Part shown: piece after piece, positions 10,225 to 22,072 of the stretch
Position numbering within the stretch: position 1 is the first letter of the stretch
Layout of the letters: each line of letters starts with the position of its first letter
NCBI GenBank assembly: GCA_015179025.1
Contig: WHUX01000014.1
Location: 62,001 to 126,000, forward strand
Source: Terfezia claveryi
Lineage: Eukaryota; Ascomycota; Pezizomycetes; Pezizales; Pezizaceae
Direction: 5' to 3'
DNA length: 64,000 nt
Notes under the pieces: generated by a model
What the model was told of the DNA's origin: nothing
Seen by the model: the letters and a program-made list of their open reading frames with translations, nothing else
Database searches by the model: none
Program-made: the position numbers and the translations under genes

Positions 10225-10430
10225 TACCGCATCCACTGGTGTATAACGGTCCTTGTCAGTTTAAAGACAAGGGTCGAGCTTATATAGTAAAGGTGATATC
10301 CAAGCGCAATGGTAACACGCTCACTGAGGTATAACGGTCCCCAGTTTATTGAGAAAGTGCACTAATTCTACCTATGTCTTTAAACAACCAGACTACTGAC
10401 AAGGATCGTTATACACCAGTGGATGCGGTA
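10225..10430. mobile_element. MITE family A, copy 2, with an 11-base insertion in its right TIR
   Basis: The ends TACCGCATCCACTGG (10,225) and its inverse (to 10,430) match the copy at 1551. In the right repeat CAACCAGACTA (about 10,385-10,395) is inserted between TTTAAA and CTGACAAGG. The left repeat and the other copy give the uninterrupted sequence TTTAAACTGACAAGG. Unlike most others, this micro-insertion has no 9-base duplication. Confidence 0.8.
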
Positions 10431-10739
10431 GTGCAAATGAGAATATGGGGGAGCTAGAGTTGAGGGTAACCGACTAAGGCAATTGACTGCGCCTCCACCA
10501 CCACGTATATGTTCTGGGCCGCTCGCGGGCAGCACACCCACTATGCCCCTCGCGAGCAATTCATTCAATTACTGCATTCAGTATATAACGTACTTAAATT
10601 AATAAAACTATACCTAACTAGAGCTATATTAAATACATACAACTAGGTTATTAGTTATACTCCGGGTCGATTGAGTCATCCTCCAGATCAATTGGACAAT
10701 TATCCAGTAGTCCAATTTTTGTCCGCTCAGCTAGAGCTG
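10431..10739. other. Non-coding spacer
   Basis: Between MITE A copy 2 and the integrase debris I see no gene, RNA or repeat that I can support. Short frames here are chance. Confidence 0.4.
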
Positions 10740-11430
10740 AGAGGTTACTTCAGTCATGATCTGCTAACACTTTGGTATGAAAAAAGAATGAGCATCTCAA
10801 CTCATTTATAAAGCATCGGCAGCAATGACTGGTGTAGGACTTTTGGTAATACATGACATAGAATCCCGAGTATGTTGTAGATGCGTGCCAAAGCATTAGC
10901 ATATTATTTTTGATTGTCAGTTTAAGCTTAGTCCTCAATGCTGTAAAGCAGTATCCGCCTATTTTCTAAGCTTAAAACTAGCTTTATTTTGGTCTAAAAC
11001 CGAGGGATTAAAAGTTGCAATATAAGCAGCATCCTTCTCTTCATTCTAGTGATTATTTAGATCTTCATCAATAAAGGGTTTTTTTTTTGGAATCCCCCTC
11101 TTATTCAAGCTCTATAGTTTTCCGCTCCTTAAAAAAAAAGAAGGTGTACTTGGTATGGATAGGGTCAACCAAAGACAATCTCAGAGGGGGTTTTTGAGTG
11201 TTGAAAGTATTTTGTTCAATACGTGGAAGTCCTGTATCGACCCACTAGACTTTCCATTTAGTGAGCCGAGCTTGTACAACTCTATCAAGCCTTTGGACTT
11301 GAGGTGTGCGAGGTTTTCCATGTTTCATTTGAATACTCCAAGCTCATAATAAATGCTCAATTTCTCCCCTAAATTCTCGACCATTATCAGATCGTAAAAT
11401 GTTAGATCAGCTATAAAGCTGTGATGTCAT
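10740..11430 (-). pseudogene. Decayed integrase (rve-type) gene fragment
   Basis: Reading the minus strand from about 11,400, the frame gives ILRSDNGREFRGEIEHLL, then HGKPRTPQVQ and ARLTKWK, the pattern of the second half of a retroviral-type integrase core (the S-D-N-G-x-E-F aspartate motif, then the PxTQG-E region). The glutamate after the PQ motif is not conserved and several stops interrupt the frame. Downstream frames to about 10,740 are probably the rest of the same element. Which transposon class (Gypsy, Ginger or similar) cannot be told. Confidence 0.45.
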
Positions 11431-11652
11431 TGCAAGTGTAAGAGACTCCGACTAATTATTAGAGGGATTTCGCAACTAGGATTCTTGTTAGTTTTTGTGT
11501 TAGAACCCGACAACTTCCGATGTTACCATGGCAACGCCAAGATAGTAAATAAAAATTCTCTCACGATTCTTGCTATTTACCACGAATACCTACTGCTCTT
11601 GCATTCGCTCTCCCTCCTTCAGTAATTATCGAAACAACTCCAAACTCGAGAT

Positions 11653-12569
11653 ATGACTCCTCGCAATCAAGTTATTATAGATGGTTCAGAGTGCGTATTA
11701 CCTGTTGAGGTAGAACAAGCTCAAAACGCTATTTCCGAACACCCTATTTTAGGCGACAGAACTCCAGGTAATAGAAGTGGTGGATCTGCGACTCCAGCTC
11801 TAGGTAGTGGAAGAGCCAGGCTTACAGAGGAAGAGAAGGTTAAACTGTTACGCCTTTGTATTTTACACTAGGGGAATCATCGACATAGCAATAAGAAAGT
11901 CTTTTGGCTTCGTATGCGAGATTTATTAAAGGAGAAGACTGGCAAAGAGCTACGAGATCCACAACAGGTAGTAAATGCCTTGGTTACACAGTTCCAAAGT
12001 CAAATTAAAAAGGAGGAGAAGGAGTCAGGTATGTAATACCAAAAGTATATTATATAGTAACTTCAACTAATATCCAAATAGGAACCGTACAAGAAAATTC
12101 AGAACTCAAGCAATCACTATTTGAATGGGTAGCTCATTTGAATGAGCAACAAGACCAAGCAAAACAAACACAACTGGTTAAAGCAGAGATTGAAAAGGAA
12201 CAAAATAAGGCAAAGAAAGCTCGTGCCAACCTTTTACGTACCTGGTCTGAAAGAGACCCATCGAGTAGTGATTCTGAAAAGAATGAAGATACCGATATTG
12301 AAGAGATACCGAGGCTAGCAAAACGATCAAAGACATTGAAGACTCGAAACTCTGAGGTACTTGAAGTTGTGCAGAAAAATGGGAATCGTATGGCTGCTGC
12401 TGTAGAGAAGCTTGCAGATGCAATTGCTAGTGGTAGTAGTTCAAGAGTAAGCACCGAATTATTGGAGGCAAAGGTAGTGAAGTTGGAGGCTTATGTGGAG
12501 GAGACAAATTAGCGTACAGAGGAGACAAATCAGTTGTTAAGAGAATTACTGAACCACCGGTCTGAGTAA
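11653..12569 (+). pseudogene. Harbinger accessory (Myb/SANT-like) ORF with two in-frame stops
   Basis: Starts MTPRNQVIIDGSECVLPVEV. One frame continues through a TAG at 11,869-11,871, an intron at 12,029-12,081 (GTATGT...AATAG), a second TAG at 12,510-12,512 and ends at a TAA at 12,567. The part after the first stop (KVFWLRMRDLLKEKTGKEL) resembles the SANT/Myb-like region of Harbinger accessory proteins, and the C-terminal part is a charged coiled coil. Both stops could come from CAG by C-to-T change. The pairing with a Harbinger transposase supports the call more than the sequence itself. Confidence 0.5.
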
Positions 12570-13633
12570 GAGATATTCATCTAGGGATGGTAGGGAACAT
12601 GCAAACTGAGTTGAGATTTGGCTTCCGTTAAGACATGTATGGATATTTGTGAGCAATACAGCAATCATATAATAGGCTCCAACCGGTGACTGCCTAATTT
12701 TTAGACCTCGTGGATGTGTAACAAATGGCCATAGAGCCGATATCTTGCTGAAACTGTGCTCCACCGCTATTCGTAATGAGGACATATAAGCATTAAATGC
12801 TTGAGTTTCTCGAGGAAGTGGTCGATTTGGAAGTGCTTTATAGGGGCCAATTACCCCATATCCAGCACTATAGGCAGGATCACCATAGACATATAGCCTC
12901 CGATTTCGTCGTCTTTGATGTATTTGTCTTAGACATTCTTCAATTCCAGACTGCTTCCACGCACTCCAATCTCCTAATTTGCCTTCATATGGTCCAGCAA
13001 GGTGCGAAATAAGCCCATCCGGTGTTGCAATAGCTTGAAACTTAACTGCATGTCGCTTCTTATACCCTGAATACCATCTCCGTTGGTGCTTGGTCGGTCG
13101 ACATACCACCTTCAAAGTTCCATCAACAAAACCCCATACCCGCTCACCATGGAGGCCAACATGGTCAGCATAATATCCAACTGCTTATATGTTAAGCGCT
13201 GATTGTCCCAATGTAGCTTCTCCTCATAGCGAATAACCAAATGTTTGACCACATCATTGAAAATGACCGATTGCCATGTCCGGCTCTTTCCAAATAAACG
13301 CATGTCATCCTTCAACCGCTTATTACTAGACAGCCTGGATAGAAGTACACAAAATGCTTCTGCTGGTGACGCCTGGCGCCGATGTCAATAGATAATCTGG
13401 TCTAGGCTGAGATATGGGAGTATTTGCTCTATCTCGCCTTTGGTGAATCGAAAGAACTCAAGACACTCGTCATCTGTGAACTGGTTGAACGTGATTTCTG
13501 GCGCTGGTGGTGACAATGGGGCTCGGTAACGTGGATATTGCACAAGGGTCAAAGCAAGGCCGTGATTTTCTTCTACCAGAGCTGCCGCCAGCGCTGCCGC
13601 GGCTGCTGCTGCTGCTTCTGTTGTCATGATCAC
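12546..13633 (-). pseudogene. PIF/Harbinger DDE transposase (DDE_Tnp_4), broken
   Basis: The N-terminal frame (13,633-13,385) has an alanine run then a F-x-R-F-x-K-x-E-I region. It ends at TGA (13,385-13,387), where relatives have an arginine codon (CGA to TGA). The frame continues as RRQASPAEAFCVLLSRLS with the RL-x-D region, then loses one base at about 13,174. After that come FVDGTLKVVCRP (first catalytic Asp), GPYEGKLGD (second Asp), VYGDPAYS, and AVEHSFSKI with the catalytic Glu, ending at 12,546. One stop and one frameshift make it inactive. Confidence 0.8.
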
Positions 13634-14227
13634 GAAGGGGTTGCGTCTTTTGTTTGTAGTTGATTGCGCTTACTAACTCTATACTTAGCATTAACAAGAC
13701 AAGCTTGCGAAATCCCTATAATTCTTATTTTTTTGTTCTTGGTTGATCGCGCTTACTAACCCTACCATTAACATTAACAAGAAAAGGTTGCGAAATCCCC
13801 CTAATAGTATTAAGTATCATGTTACTCTTACCATTTTATCTTCTAATGGAGCAACCACGTACCATCATATGACAGATCCATTTATATTGTCCATCAGGCA
13901 CATAGAGCATATCAATTAAATCAACCTAAACCCGTTCAATGTGTCTATTTTTATAAATTCAAGTGCGTTATGTACCAAATGCCGTAATAAAATAAATTGC
14001 ACGCGAGCGGCCCAGAACATATATTCCGTCATCAATACTGAACATGAAACCAGAACCACCCAGTGTCCAGAACATACTCCCCTTCATCCCTATTATTACT
14101 CTTTCCACTGTCTACCTTTAACCATGTACTACCTACAAGTATAAATTTATTTAAACCATATCAAAGCCAAACAGGCAAAACCCAATTCAACCAGCCTATT
14201 TCATCACAACTCCACTCTACCCTATGC

Positions 14228-14870
14228 CTATCCATCGCTGCCCTTTCGATCCCCCCCCCCACAATTCCTCTGCTCACTCATCCTAAACTCCACAGCCCCA
14301 ATCTCCTGAACTTTCGGCCTTCCCTCCCCCCTCGCAAACTTCTCCTGCGCAATCTGCTTATATATCCTAATCTCCTCAAATTTCTTGAACGCATTGAGCT
14401 CTAACCAGCACCACACAAAATCAGCATACCCTCCATCAAATATTGCGAGATAAAACAAAAACGAACTTGTACTTACCCCTCCCCATAAACTAAAACCCAA
14501 TCATGCCATTCACCGCCCCACTCACGCCCACCATCCAACTCAACACAATGAACAAAAACGCCACCCCATCACACGTCGACCACCACACCGCGACATGCAG
14601 TGCAACCAACACCATTGATGGACGCTCAGAAACGCTAAATCCACCACTTAAACTCCCACTCTTCCTTACGGACATACTTGCTACTAAGAGTTCGGATCTC
14701 CTCAATCACATCTATTGGCAATACAAATCCTCGCTCCTTTCCTGGGCTGCCTTCTCCACATCCACCTTGTCGAGACTGATCAACGGCCCCGCACTAACCC
14801 CTGGAGGAGTAATCTCCAGCTCAACCTGCACGGTATAATGGTTGCTAAGACTCACCATCTCCCCCCTCAT
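14228..14870 (-). CDS. Possible short multi-exon gene, product unknown
   Basis: From an ATG at 14,870 the minus strand reads MRGEMVSLSNHYTVQVELEI, and a separate frame reads LPIDVIEEIRTLSS. That frame can be joined by a GTATGT...TTTAG intron of about 44 bases to VSERPSMVLVALHVAVWW and a hydrophobic segment. A further good intron (GTAAGT or GTGAGT to GGTTAG) leads to a charged stretch, LNAFKKFEEIRIYKQIAQEK. The splice signals look real but I could not make one continuous frame and do not recognise the family. The exon limits given here are outer bounds only. Confidence 0.25.
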
Positions 14871-16451
14871 CACGCCTTTTCCGGGCTTGGGTTTGCGGGA
14901 AGTTTATAATTCTGTGAATCTGACTTTTATCTGACGGACGCGAAAGATAAGGGAGGAGTGAAAATTGTAATCGAGCCGTTGGGCGTCAAGAGTCCGCGGA
15001 CTTGGAGGACGGGAGATCAAGCTGCGTGGATGTGAGGCGCAGGTGGCGCCGAGGGACCAGTTACGATATAACGATTCAAGTCCGCGTGTAGAACGATGGT
15101 TACAGACCAGGCATTTTGAAAAAATCAAAGGTTCGAGAAGTGGACCGACAACAATCCGACCATTTGGGGATGCTTTCTTGGTCACTACAGATATTGTATG
15201 TGAATGTCTCTCCCAATTTACCATGGGCTATATTGACACCGTTCCCTACAGGTCACAAAAATCGGGCATTGGAAATCTTCCGCAGCCGCTCGGAGAAGAT
15301 ATATCTATTATCCCGACAGAGTCACGTGTGTTCCTACCGGCATTACCGGTATATCAGGCGCCGAGGACGGTTCGTTCCTTGCATTGCGCGATTTTTTTTT
15401 TGGAAAAGCTTCCAGCTGATGTACTCCGTACTAGTAGGCCTAAAGCAATGTCAACAAGTTCCATTTTAGGTAAATGAGATGTCACTTCGGCGTGCAGTCT
15501 GTGTTTGTGTGTTTGGCCTCAAACTTCCTACGCTTTCGTCGACTTCCATGCCAACAGACTTTATTGATTGAATCAACTGCTAACGGTAAGTAGTGCCAGA
15601 TCTACACGTAGCTAGCTGTGAGACGCGCGCGCGGGGGTATTTGTAGAATATTAGTTTCCACTTCCGGTAGTAACCCACATGGCGTCCACAAACCTAAGAT
15701 TGCCAAATTCAAGAACGAGGAAACAAATTCGCTTACCCAAAGTACTCATAGTTGCTAATCTCAGATTACAAATTACACATAACAGAAGCACAATATAAAT
15801 CTCATATCCTCATGCAAATGCACAGACTAGGTAGGAATAGCCTCATGCAGTAAGTTACGACATCATTGGCGGGCTAATACGGGGTATTCACCTGCACCTT
15901 ACAGAGCCCTTAATTTAAATTATTCCGAAAATTTTCTGACCTCCATCTCAGATATGAGCACGTTTTTCTGATAACTATCAGAGTCGCCTTATAACCTGGG
16001 ATTTCGACCCGTTTCCAATTGCAGCTCGCTTGATTGACGACTTGTGATATATGTGTGACCAGATCTATTGCCATACGATGACGAAGAGGTGGTGCTACCG
16101 GTACCTGCTAGTCTTCTTATTTATAGAGAAAAATAACTGGACTAGAGAAAAATCGCAGAGGAAAATACAATTCCGAGCACGTGCAAAACCGCTCGGTCAA
16201 GGACTGATTATCTGGTTATGAGTCTTCGTGAGTCAAGGTGACAGCTTAGGTCTTACTAAGGCGGAGGATCGACTTGCAGAAGTATTCGACTTGTAAAAGA
16301 AAAGTTCTTTCAGTCTATATCTATATTCGAACAACTAAACCTTTCCCAATAGCGTACGTGTCCAAATCTGGAATAGCAATCTCGTAACCCTGGCAAGATT
16401 TGCGCCTGGCAAGCACAGACTAGTCTCAAATAGGTATTCTGCTCTGTTAAC

Positions 16452-16472
16452 TTGCATTAGTCTGGTTGCATT
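16452..16472 (+). mobile_element. Very short micro-element candidate
   Basis: AGTCTGG (16,459-16,465) lies between TTGCATT repeats (16,452-16,458 and 16,466-16,472). The duplication is 7 bases, not 9, so this is a weaker case. Confidence 0.45.
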
Positions 16473-16753
16473 GAAGCTTACTCAGATCAAGAGGTTGAAA
16501 TAAAGATTTAGCCAATCGGCAAACACGGTAGCACAGATAAAGGTCGGCCTCCACCCATCACTCATCCTGATACCATTTCGAAACTTCATCGATCCACGGC
16601 CTCATATCAGTGTCTTCCGGTCGGGAGACGTTACGCTAGTACTTTCTTTGTTCAGTATGTTGCAACCAACTGCAGATGGGCCGCCATGGCCCAAGCTCTG
16701 ACTGCACAACTAGTGACTTGTTAGCCGTCGAGCCGGCAGCTGGTTGAATAACC

Positions 16754-16782
16754 TTTGATTTTTAGTCTGGTTGTTTGATTTC
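16754..16782 (+). mobile_element. 11-base TAGTCTGGTTG micro-element
   Basis: The insert at 16,763-16,773 lies between TTTGATTTT (16,754-16,762) and TTTGATTTC (16,774-16,782), a 9-base repeat with one mismatch. Confidence 0.7.
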
Positions 16783-17363
16783 TAATGTTGTGACTAACTC
16801 TAATTATCTCGACTGCATTGATACGAACCCTGCCTTTGCTGACGATCCCACAGTATTTCCCACATCCCATCAGATTGCTTAGAAACCAAGCGTTATGTAT
16901 GTGAAGTGAGGTAGGTAGTGAAAAAAAAGTAATCCAGAAATAGTGTTTGCTGTTTCTAGGGGCTGCAGTGTAAATATGATGTTGCCAATGTGCACAATAG
17001 TGCAATAACTTCAAGTTAGTCAGATTTGCAGTTGGGTGATGCCCAGTCAGTCTCGCAAGTATTGGGGGCATTCTACGGGCCTGTTAATCGGTAATGACAG
17101 TCTAAGCATTACCAATAGTCAGACTTTACGAATTAGTATATATACCATATGCATCCCACTCAGTTCTGAGTCCTAAATACAATTCAATAGTGCAAGTGAT
17201 CGTCTGGCTATCGAGGAGCTGCAGCTAACATACCAATTTTCTGTGGTGTGGATTGCGAGCTTTGAGAGAACTTGCCGGCAGCATCTCGAGTAATACAGTT
17301 CAACTAGTTTCAGAAGAAGACAGATATATCCCATTCAATTCCTCTTTCGTGGCTTCGGCCCCC

Positions 17364-20300
17364 ATGGCGTCCCATACAGCACCTGGAGAGAATCCACCGA
17401 CCGACGGCTCAATAACGACTCGCAAATACGAGCAAGATATCATTCGATCAGAAGACTCTGCCAGTATTGACAGTGGCCGAGGTCAATGGGGTGAGCAGGG
17501 AGAAGGTGAAAGAGTTGAATTCGAAAAAGCTATCACGGAGTTTGAAGAGTGAACCTTACTATTTCCATTTTCCTCTCCAATGCTAACAATTGTATCTTTC
17601 AGCTTGAAACGCGAACTTTCACGCCCGGTAACTCATGGAGCTCATGCTGATGAAGAAGAGGGTGGCAATGTGCGAGATTCTAACTTCGTTGACTTAGAAG
17701 AGTATCTTACAAGGGCGAATAAAGAGGCGGAAGAGTCAGGCATAATAACGAAGAAAATAGGGATCAGGTTCAAAAATCTCACAGTGCAAGGCAGTGGTTC
17801 AGGTTCCATCTTTGTACGCACTTTTGCGGATGAATTGTTGGGACTATTTGGGAAGGATTTTTTCGATTTTGTACGAGGCCTCGTATCTAGACAGAAACCC
17901 AACATCAAGAATATTATTCAAGATTTCTCTGGAGTTGTGAAACCAGGAGAGATGTTGCTCGTACTTGGAAACCCTGGCTCTGGAAGCTCGACATTCCTCA
18001 GGGCTTTGACTAACCAGCGGAGGGATTTCACAGCAATCAAGGGAGATGTGGACTATTCTGGGCTTGGATTCGAGACCGCAGAGAGGAAATTCCGTGGTGA
18101 GATTCTCTACAACAGTGAAGGTAAGGTTTACGCCCCTCGAGTTTAATTGATGAATTCGCTGACAACTACAATTCAGAGGATATCCACTTGCCAACTCTCA
18201 CAGTCGGGCAAACCGTGCGTTTTGCCTTGAAGACAAAGACTCCGAGCAAACGCCTTCCCGGTGTATCAAGGGATCACTTCGTCGAGCAGATGCTTGAGCT
18301 GTTCTTGAAGATGTTCGGAATGAATCATACGCTCAACACAATAGTCGGTAACCAATTCACCCGTGGTGTCAGTGGTGGCGAGAGGAAGCGTGTGTCTATC
18401 ATGGAGGCCCTTGCATCCCGTGCTACCGTCAATGCATTCGACAACTCAACCAGGGGTCTGGATAGCTCCAGTGCCGTGGATTACATAAAATCTCTCCGAA
18501 TTCTTACCAGCCTCACCAAGTCTACCACCATCGTTACCCTCTACCAAGCTGGTGAACAAATTTACAGGGAGTTCGACAAAGTTTGCTTAATTGATACTGG
18601 ACGCCAAATTTACTATGGCCCAGCGTCCGAGGCCCGTGCTTACTTCGAGGAATTGGGCTTCGAATATACTCCAGGGACAACTACATCTGATTTCTTAACC
18701 TCCATCACCAACTTCTTGGAGCGCAGGGCAAGGCCTGATTTCAACGGCAAGTTGCCCTCCTCCCCGAGGAGCTCGAGGCTGCCTTCAGGAGTAGTAGGTT
18801 CTGGGACCAGGCCCAGAAAGAATTGGTGGAGTATGAGCAAGAGATTGCTGGAGATGCTGAGAAATTCACGCAAGCGGTCAAGGAGGATAAATCTAAATTG
18901 ACTAGGAAGAAAAACCCGTACACCATCAGTTTCGTGATGCAAGTTTGGTACTTGCTCCAGAGGCAGCTACAGGTGGTCTGGCAGGACCAAACTGGATTGA
19001 GGAGCAGATTGTAAGTAAACGCTAGGATACTGTCTCTGCATATAAGAAGTGACTAACAGTATTCTAGTATCAATACGATCATCCTTGGGCTGCTGACTGG
19101 TGCCCTCGCATACAAAATCCCGAAATCAACCGCTGGTCCCTACATGATGGGTGGTGCTCTGTTCTTTAATTTGGTTGTCATTGGCTGGATGCAAATTCTT
19201 GAGGCTATCACAATGACTGTGGGTCGTACTATTACTGCTAAGCAAGTCACTATGGCCTTTTATCGCCCATCGGCCCAAGTCATTGCGAAGACCATCGCGG
19301 ATCTCCCGGTTCTTGCTGTTCAGTGTGCGCTCTATACCCTTGTTCTTTATTTCATGACCGATATGGCTCGGGATGCTGGCAAATTTTTCTTGCAGTTGCT
19401 GTTCGTCTTTACAAACTCCGTTTGCATCACTGCCTTCTACAGAGTCGTCGGTGCCTTCAGTAGAGACATCAACTCCACTATTCGAATGTCTTTCCTGGGT
19501 TTGAATATTATGGTTGTTTTCTCTGGCTACATGCAGCCATTGAAGGCTATGAAATCTTGGGTATACAAGTGGATCTTTTATGCGGTACCGGTGACTTATG
19601 CACAAGAGGCATTGATGGTCAATCAATACGATGGGATGGACATTCCATGCGCCCCTGGAAATTTGATCCCTGGTGTACCTGGAGCTTCCCTTGAGAATCA
19701 GATCTGTTTCTTCGTTGGGGCTGAGCCTGGAGCTTCCAGTGTTTCTGGCACTAAATTCCTCAAGGAGCAATTTGGCTATGAGCGAGCGCATATATGGAGA
19801 AACTTCGGTATCATCCTACTCTTCACTTTCGCATATATCGTTATTGCCTGTATCGGTGTGGAATTCTTGTCCTGGGGGTCTGGAGGTGGCTCAACTAAGG
19901 TCTTCCTGAAGCCACACTCAAAAAAGGATGGACAAACCCTGCCAACGACTGAGGATAAGGTTGCAGAAAAACCCCCTGCCTCAATCATCACCGACAACAA
20001 CACACTCAAACCCGTCCCGACGAGCAAGTCCGTCATTCAAGGCCGCTCGTCTAGCCTTACCTGGAGCAAACTAAACTACACTGTCCCCTATGGCGGCGGA
20101 ACTAGGCAGCTCCTCACTGATATCCACGGGTATGTCAAACCAGGTGCTCTCACGGCTCTAATGGGCCCTTCTGGAGCTGGCAAGACCACACTGTTAGATA
20201 CTCTTTCCCAGAAATCTAGAATTGGCGTCGTATCTGGAGAGATGCTTGTTGATGGCAAAAAGCCCAAGGCCGATTTCCAAAGGAGCACTGGTTTCGTCGA

Positions 20301-22072
20301 GCAAATGGATATTCACGATGGTTCTGCCACTGTCAGAGAGGCATTGAGGTTTTCAGCTCTGCTCCGACAGCCCCCAACTGTGAGTAAGGAGGAGAAATTC
20401 AAGTTCGTCGAAGATATCATTAGGCTCTTGGAGTTGGAGAATTTGGCAGATGCATTGATTGGTGAGCCTGGCTTTGGATTGTCCATTGAAGAGCGAAAGC
20501 GAGTTACCATAGGCGTAGAACTAGCAGCAAAGCCTGAAACTCTTCTTTTCCTTGACGAACCCACATCTGGTCTTGATTCTGCTGGGGCTCTCTCAATTAT
20601 ACGCTTCCTGCGGAAGCTCGCAGACGAGTCGAACATTGCAATTCTCTGTACTATTCACCAGCCCTCTGCCATCTTGTTCAGGAACTTTGACAACATCCTT
20701 CTCCTCACAACTGGCGGGGGTCAAGCTTACTTCGGCCCCATTGGAAAGAACGGAAAGACTGTTATTGACTACTTTGAGAGAAATGGCGCTCCCAAGGCTC
20801 GCATTGATGATAACCCAGCAGAATACATCCTCGAGACTACCAGGCCTTCACAGAAGAACCAGGACTGGCCTGCGATTTGGGCTAAGTCTCCTGAGTCACA
20901 GACTTTGGAGCAAGAAATTGCGGACATCGTCACTGAGAGGGGAAATATCCCACATACTCATGCAGAATTGGACCTTGAATACGCAATGCCATTCATTGAG
21001 CAAGTGAAGGCGGTTACCCAGCGTGTCTGGAGGAACTACTGGCGTGATCCCAACTACGGATACTCCTCGATCTTCTCCAATATCTCCATGTCCCTCATTG
21101 CCGGTGTCCTCTTCTTCCAATCCGGCCACACTGTCTTAGAGATGCAATCTCGTGGATTCGCAGTCTTCCTTGTTGTCATTCTGTCCCCTCTAATTGTTTC
21201 CCAGGTCCAGCCAAAATTCCTCACTCTTAGGATGCTCTATGAAGCCCGCGAACGGAACTCAAAGATCTACTCTGCCCCGGCATTCATCACAGCCATGATC
21301 ATCTGCGAGATTCCGTATGCCATCTTGGGAACTCTCTTCTTTTTCTTCCCATGGTACTATATGGTCGGGATGAACCCTGACTCTAACCGTGCAGGATACC
21401 AATTCTTTCTTATCCTCATTTTCCAGATCTGGATTGCGCCATTCGGGATGTGGATTGCAGCCATGTGCCCCGATCTCACTGTCATGTCTATCGTCAACCC
21501 CTTCCTATTCGTCGTCACAAACGCTTTCACTGGTGTCTTGGTTCCATACAGCCAGCTTCTGACATTCTTTAGAAGCTGGCTTTACTGGGCGAATCCCCTT
21601 ACCTACCTTGTCCGGGGGTTAATGAGTAACGTCCTTCATGGCATTGAGATCACGTGCTCTTCCCAGGAGCTCGTCAGGTTCACCCCACCATCTGGGCAGA
21701 GTTGTATGGAATACGCCGGAGACTGGCTCAAGAACGCATCTGGATACATGAACCAAGCTGCGAACGGAGCATGCGAGTACTGTATTTATAAAAATGGCGA
21801 TGAATATATGAAGACGATTAATATTGAGTAAGTTTCTACCCTTACTCTTATACTCATCCTTCAAAGTGCAACATATAATACGGGCGTTAGAATGTAAGAA
21901 AACAAACTCACTAACTAATATTGTCTCAATCAGGTATAACCTTCGATGGCGTGACCTCGGCATCTTCATCGTCTTCACCTTCACAAACTTCGCGTTGATC
22001 TACATCCTCTACTGGGCTTTCCGGGAGTTTCAATGGAAGAAGTTTTTCGCGAGAAAAGCGGGCCTGAATTGA
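17364..22072 (+). CDS. PDR-type ABC transporter (ABC-G), with one frameshift
   Basis: Five exons: 17364-17548, 17603-18120, 18177-19010, 19068-21827, 21934-22072; about 1,478 aa once one missing base is allowed for. Layout is NBD1-TMD1-NBD2-TMD2. NBD1 has the degenerate Walker A of this family (GNPGSGSSTF, lysine absent), VSGGERKRVSI and the PDR motif FDNSTRGLDSS. NBD2 has a canonical GPSGAGKTT, a diverged signature LSIEERKRVTIG and LLFLDEPTSGLDS. Such plasma-membrane pumps export drugs, fungicides or plant and fungal metabolites. At about 18,758-18,764 (CTCCTCCCCGAGGAG) the frame shifts: upstream reads ...NGKLPSS, downstream EELEAAFRSSRF, and exactly one base is missing for the family reading P-E-E. 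The start could also be 17,253; the ATG at 17,364 has the better context. Confidence 0.88.

Larger units (their letters stand above)
11462..13801. mobile_element. Decayed PIF/Harbinger DNA transposon with two convergent ORFs
   Basis: The element has the two genes of PIF/Harbinger transposons: a DDE transposase (minus) and an accessory DNA-binding ORF (plus), tail to tail and overlapping by about 24 bases. Short terminal inverted repeats GAGGGATTTCGCAAC (11,462) and GTTGCGAAATCCCCC (13,787-13,801) bound it, with TTA on the left and TAA on the right. The right end is duplicated: a second copy of the subterminal sequence with TTGCGAAATCCC lies at about 13,710. Both ORFs are broken. Confidence 0.7.
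13802..17363. other. Intergenic region upstream of the ABC transporter
   Basis: Apart from the doubtful gene at 14,228-14,870 I see no coding sequence. A frame at 15,043-15,477 (plus) has no recognisable domain. Micro-element insertions lie at 16,452-16,472 and 16,754-16,782. A plausible promoter for the ABC gene lies at 17,100-17,363, including TATATA near 17,139. Confidence 0.4.

Noticed and set aside
19126..19791. 221-residue minus-strand frame
   Set aside because: Antisense of the ABC transporter's first membrane domain.
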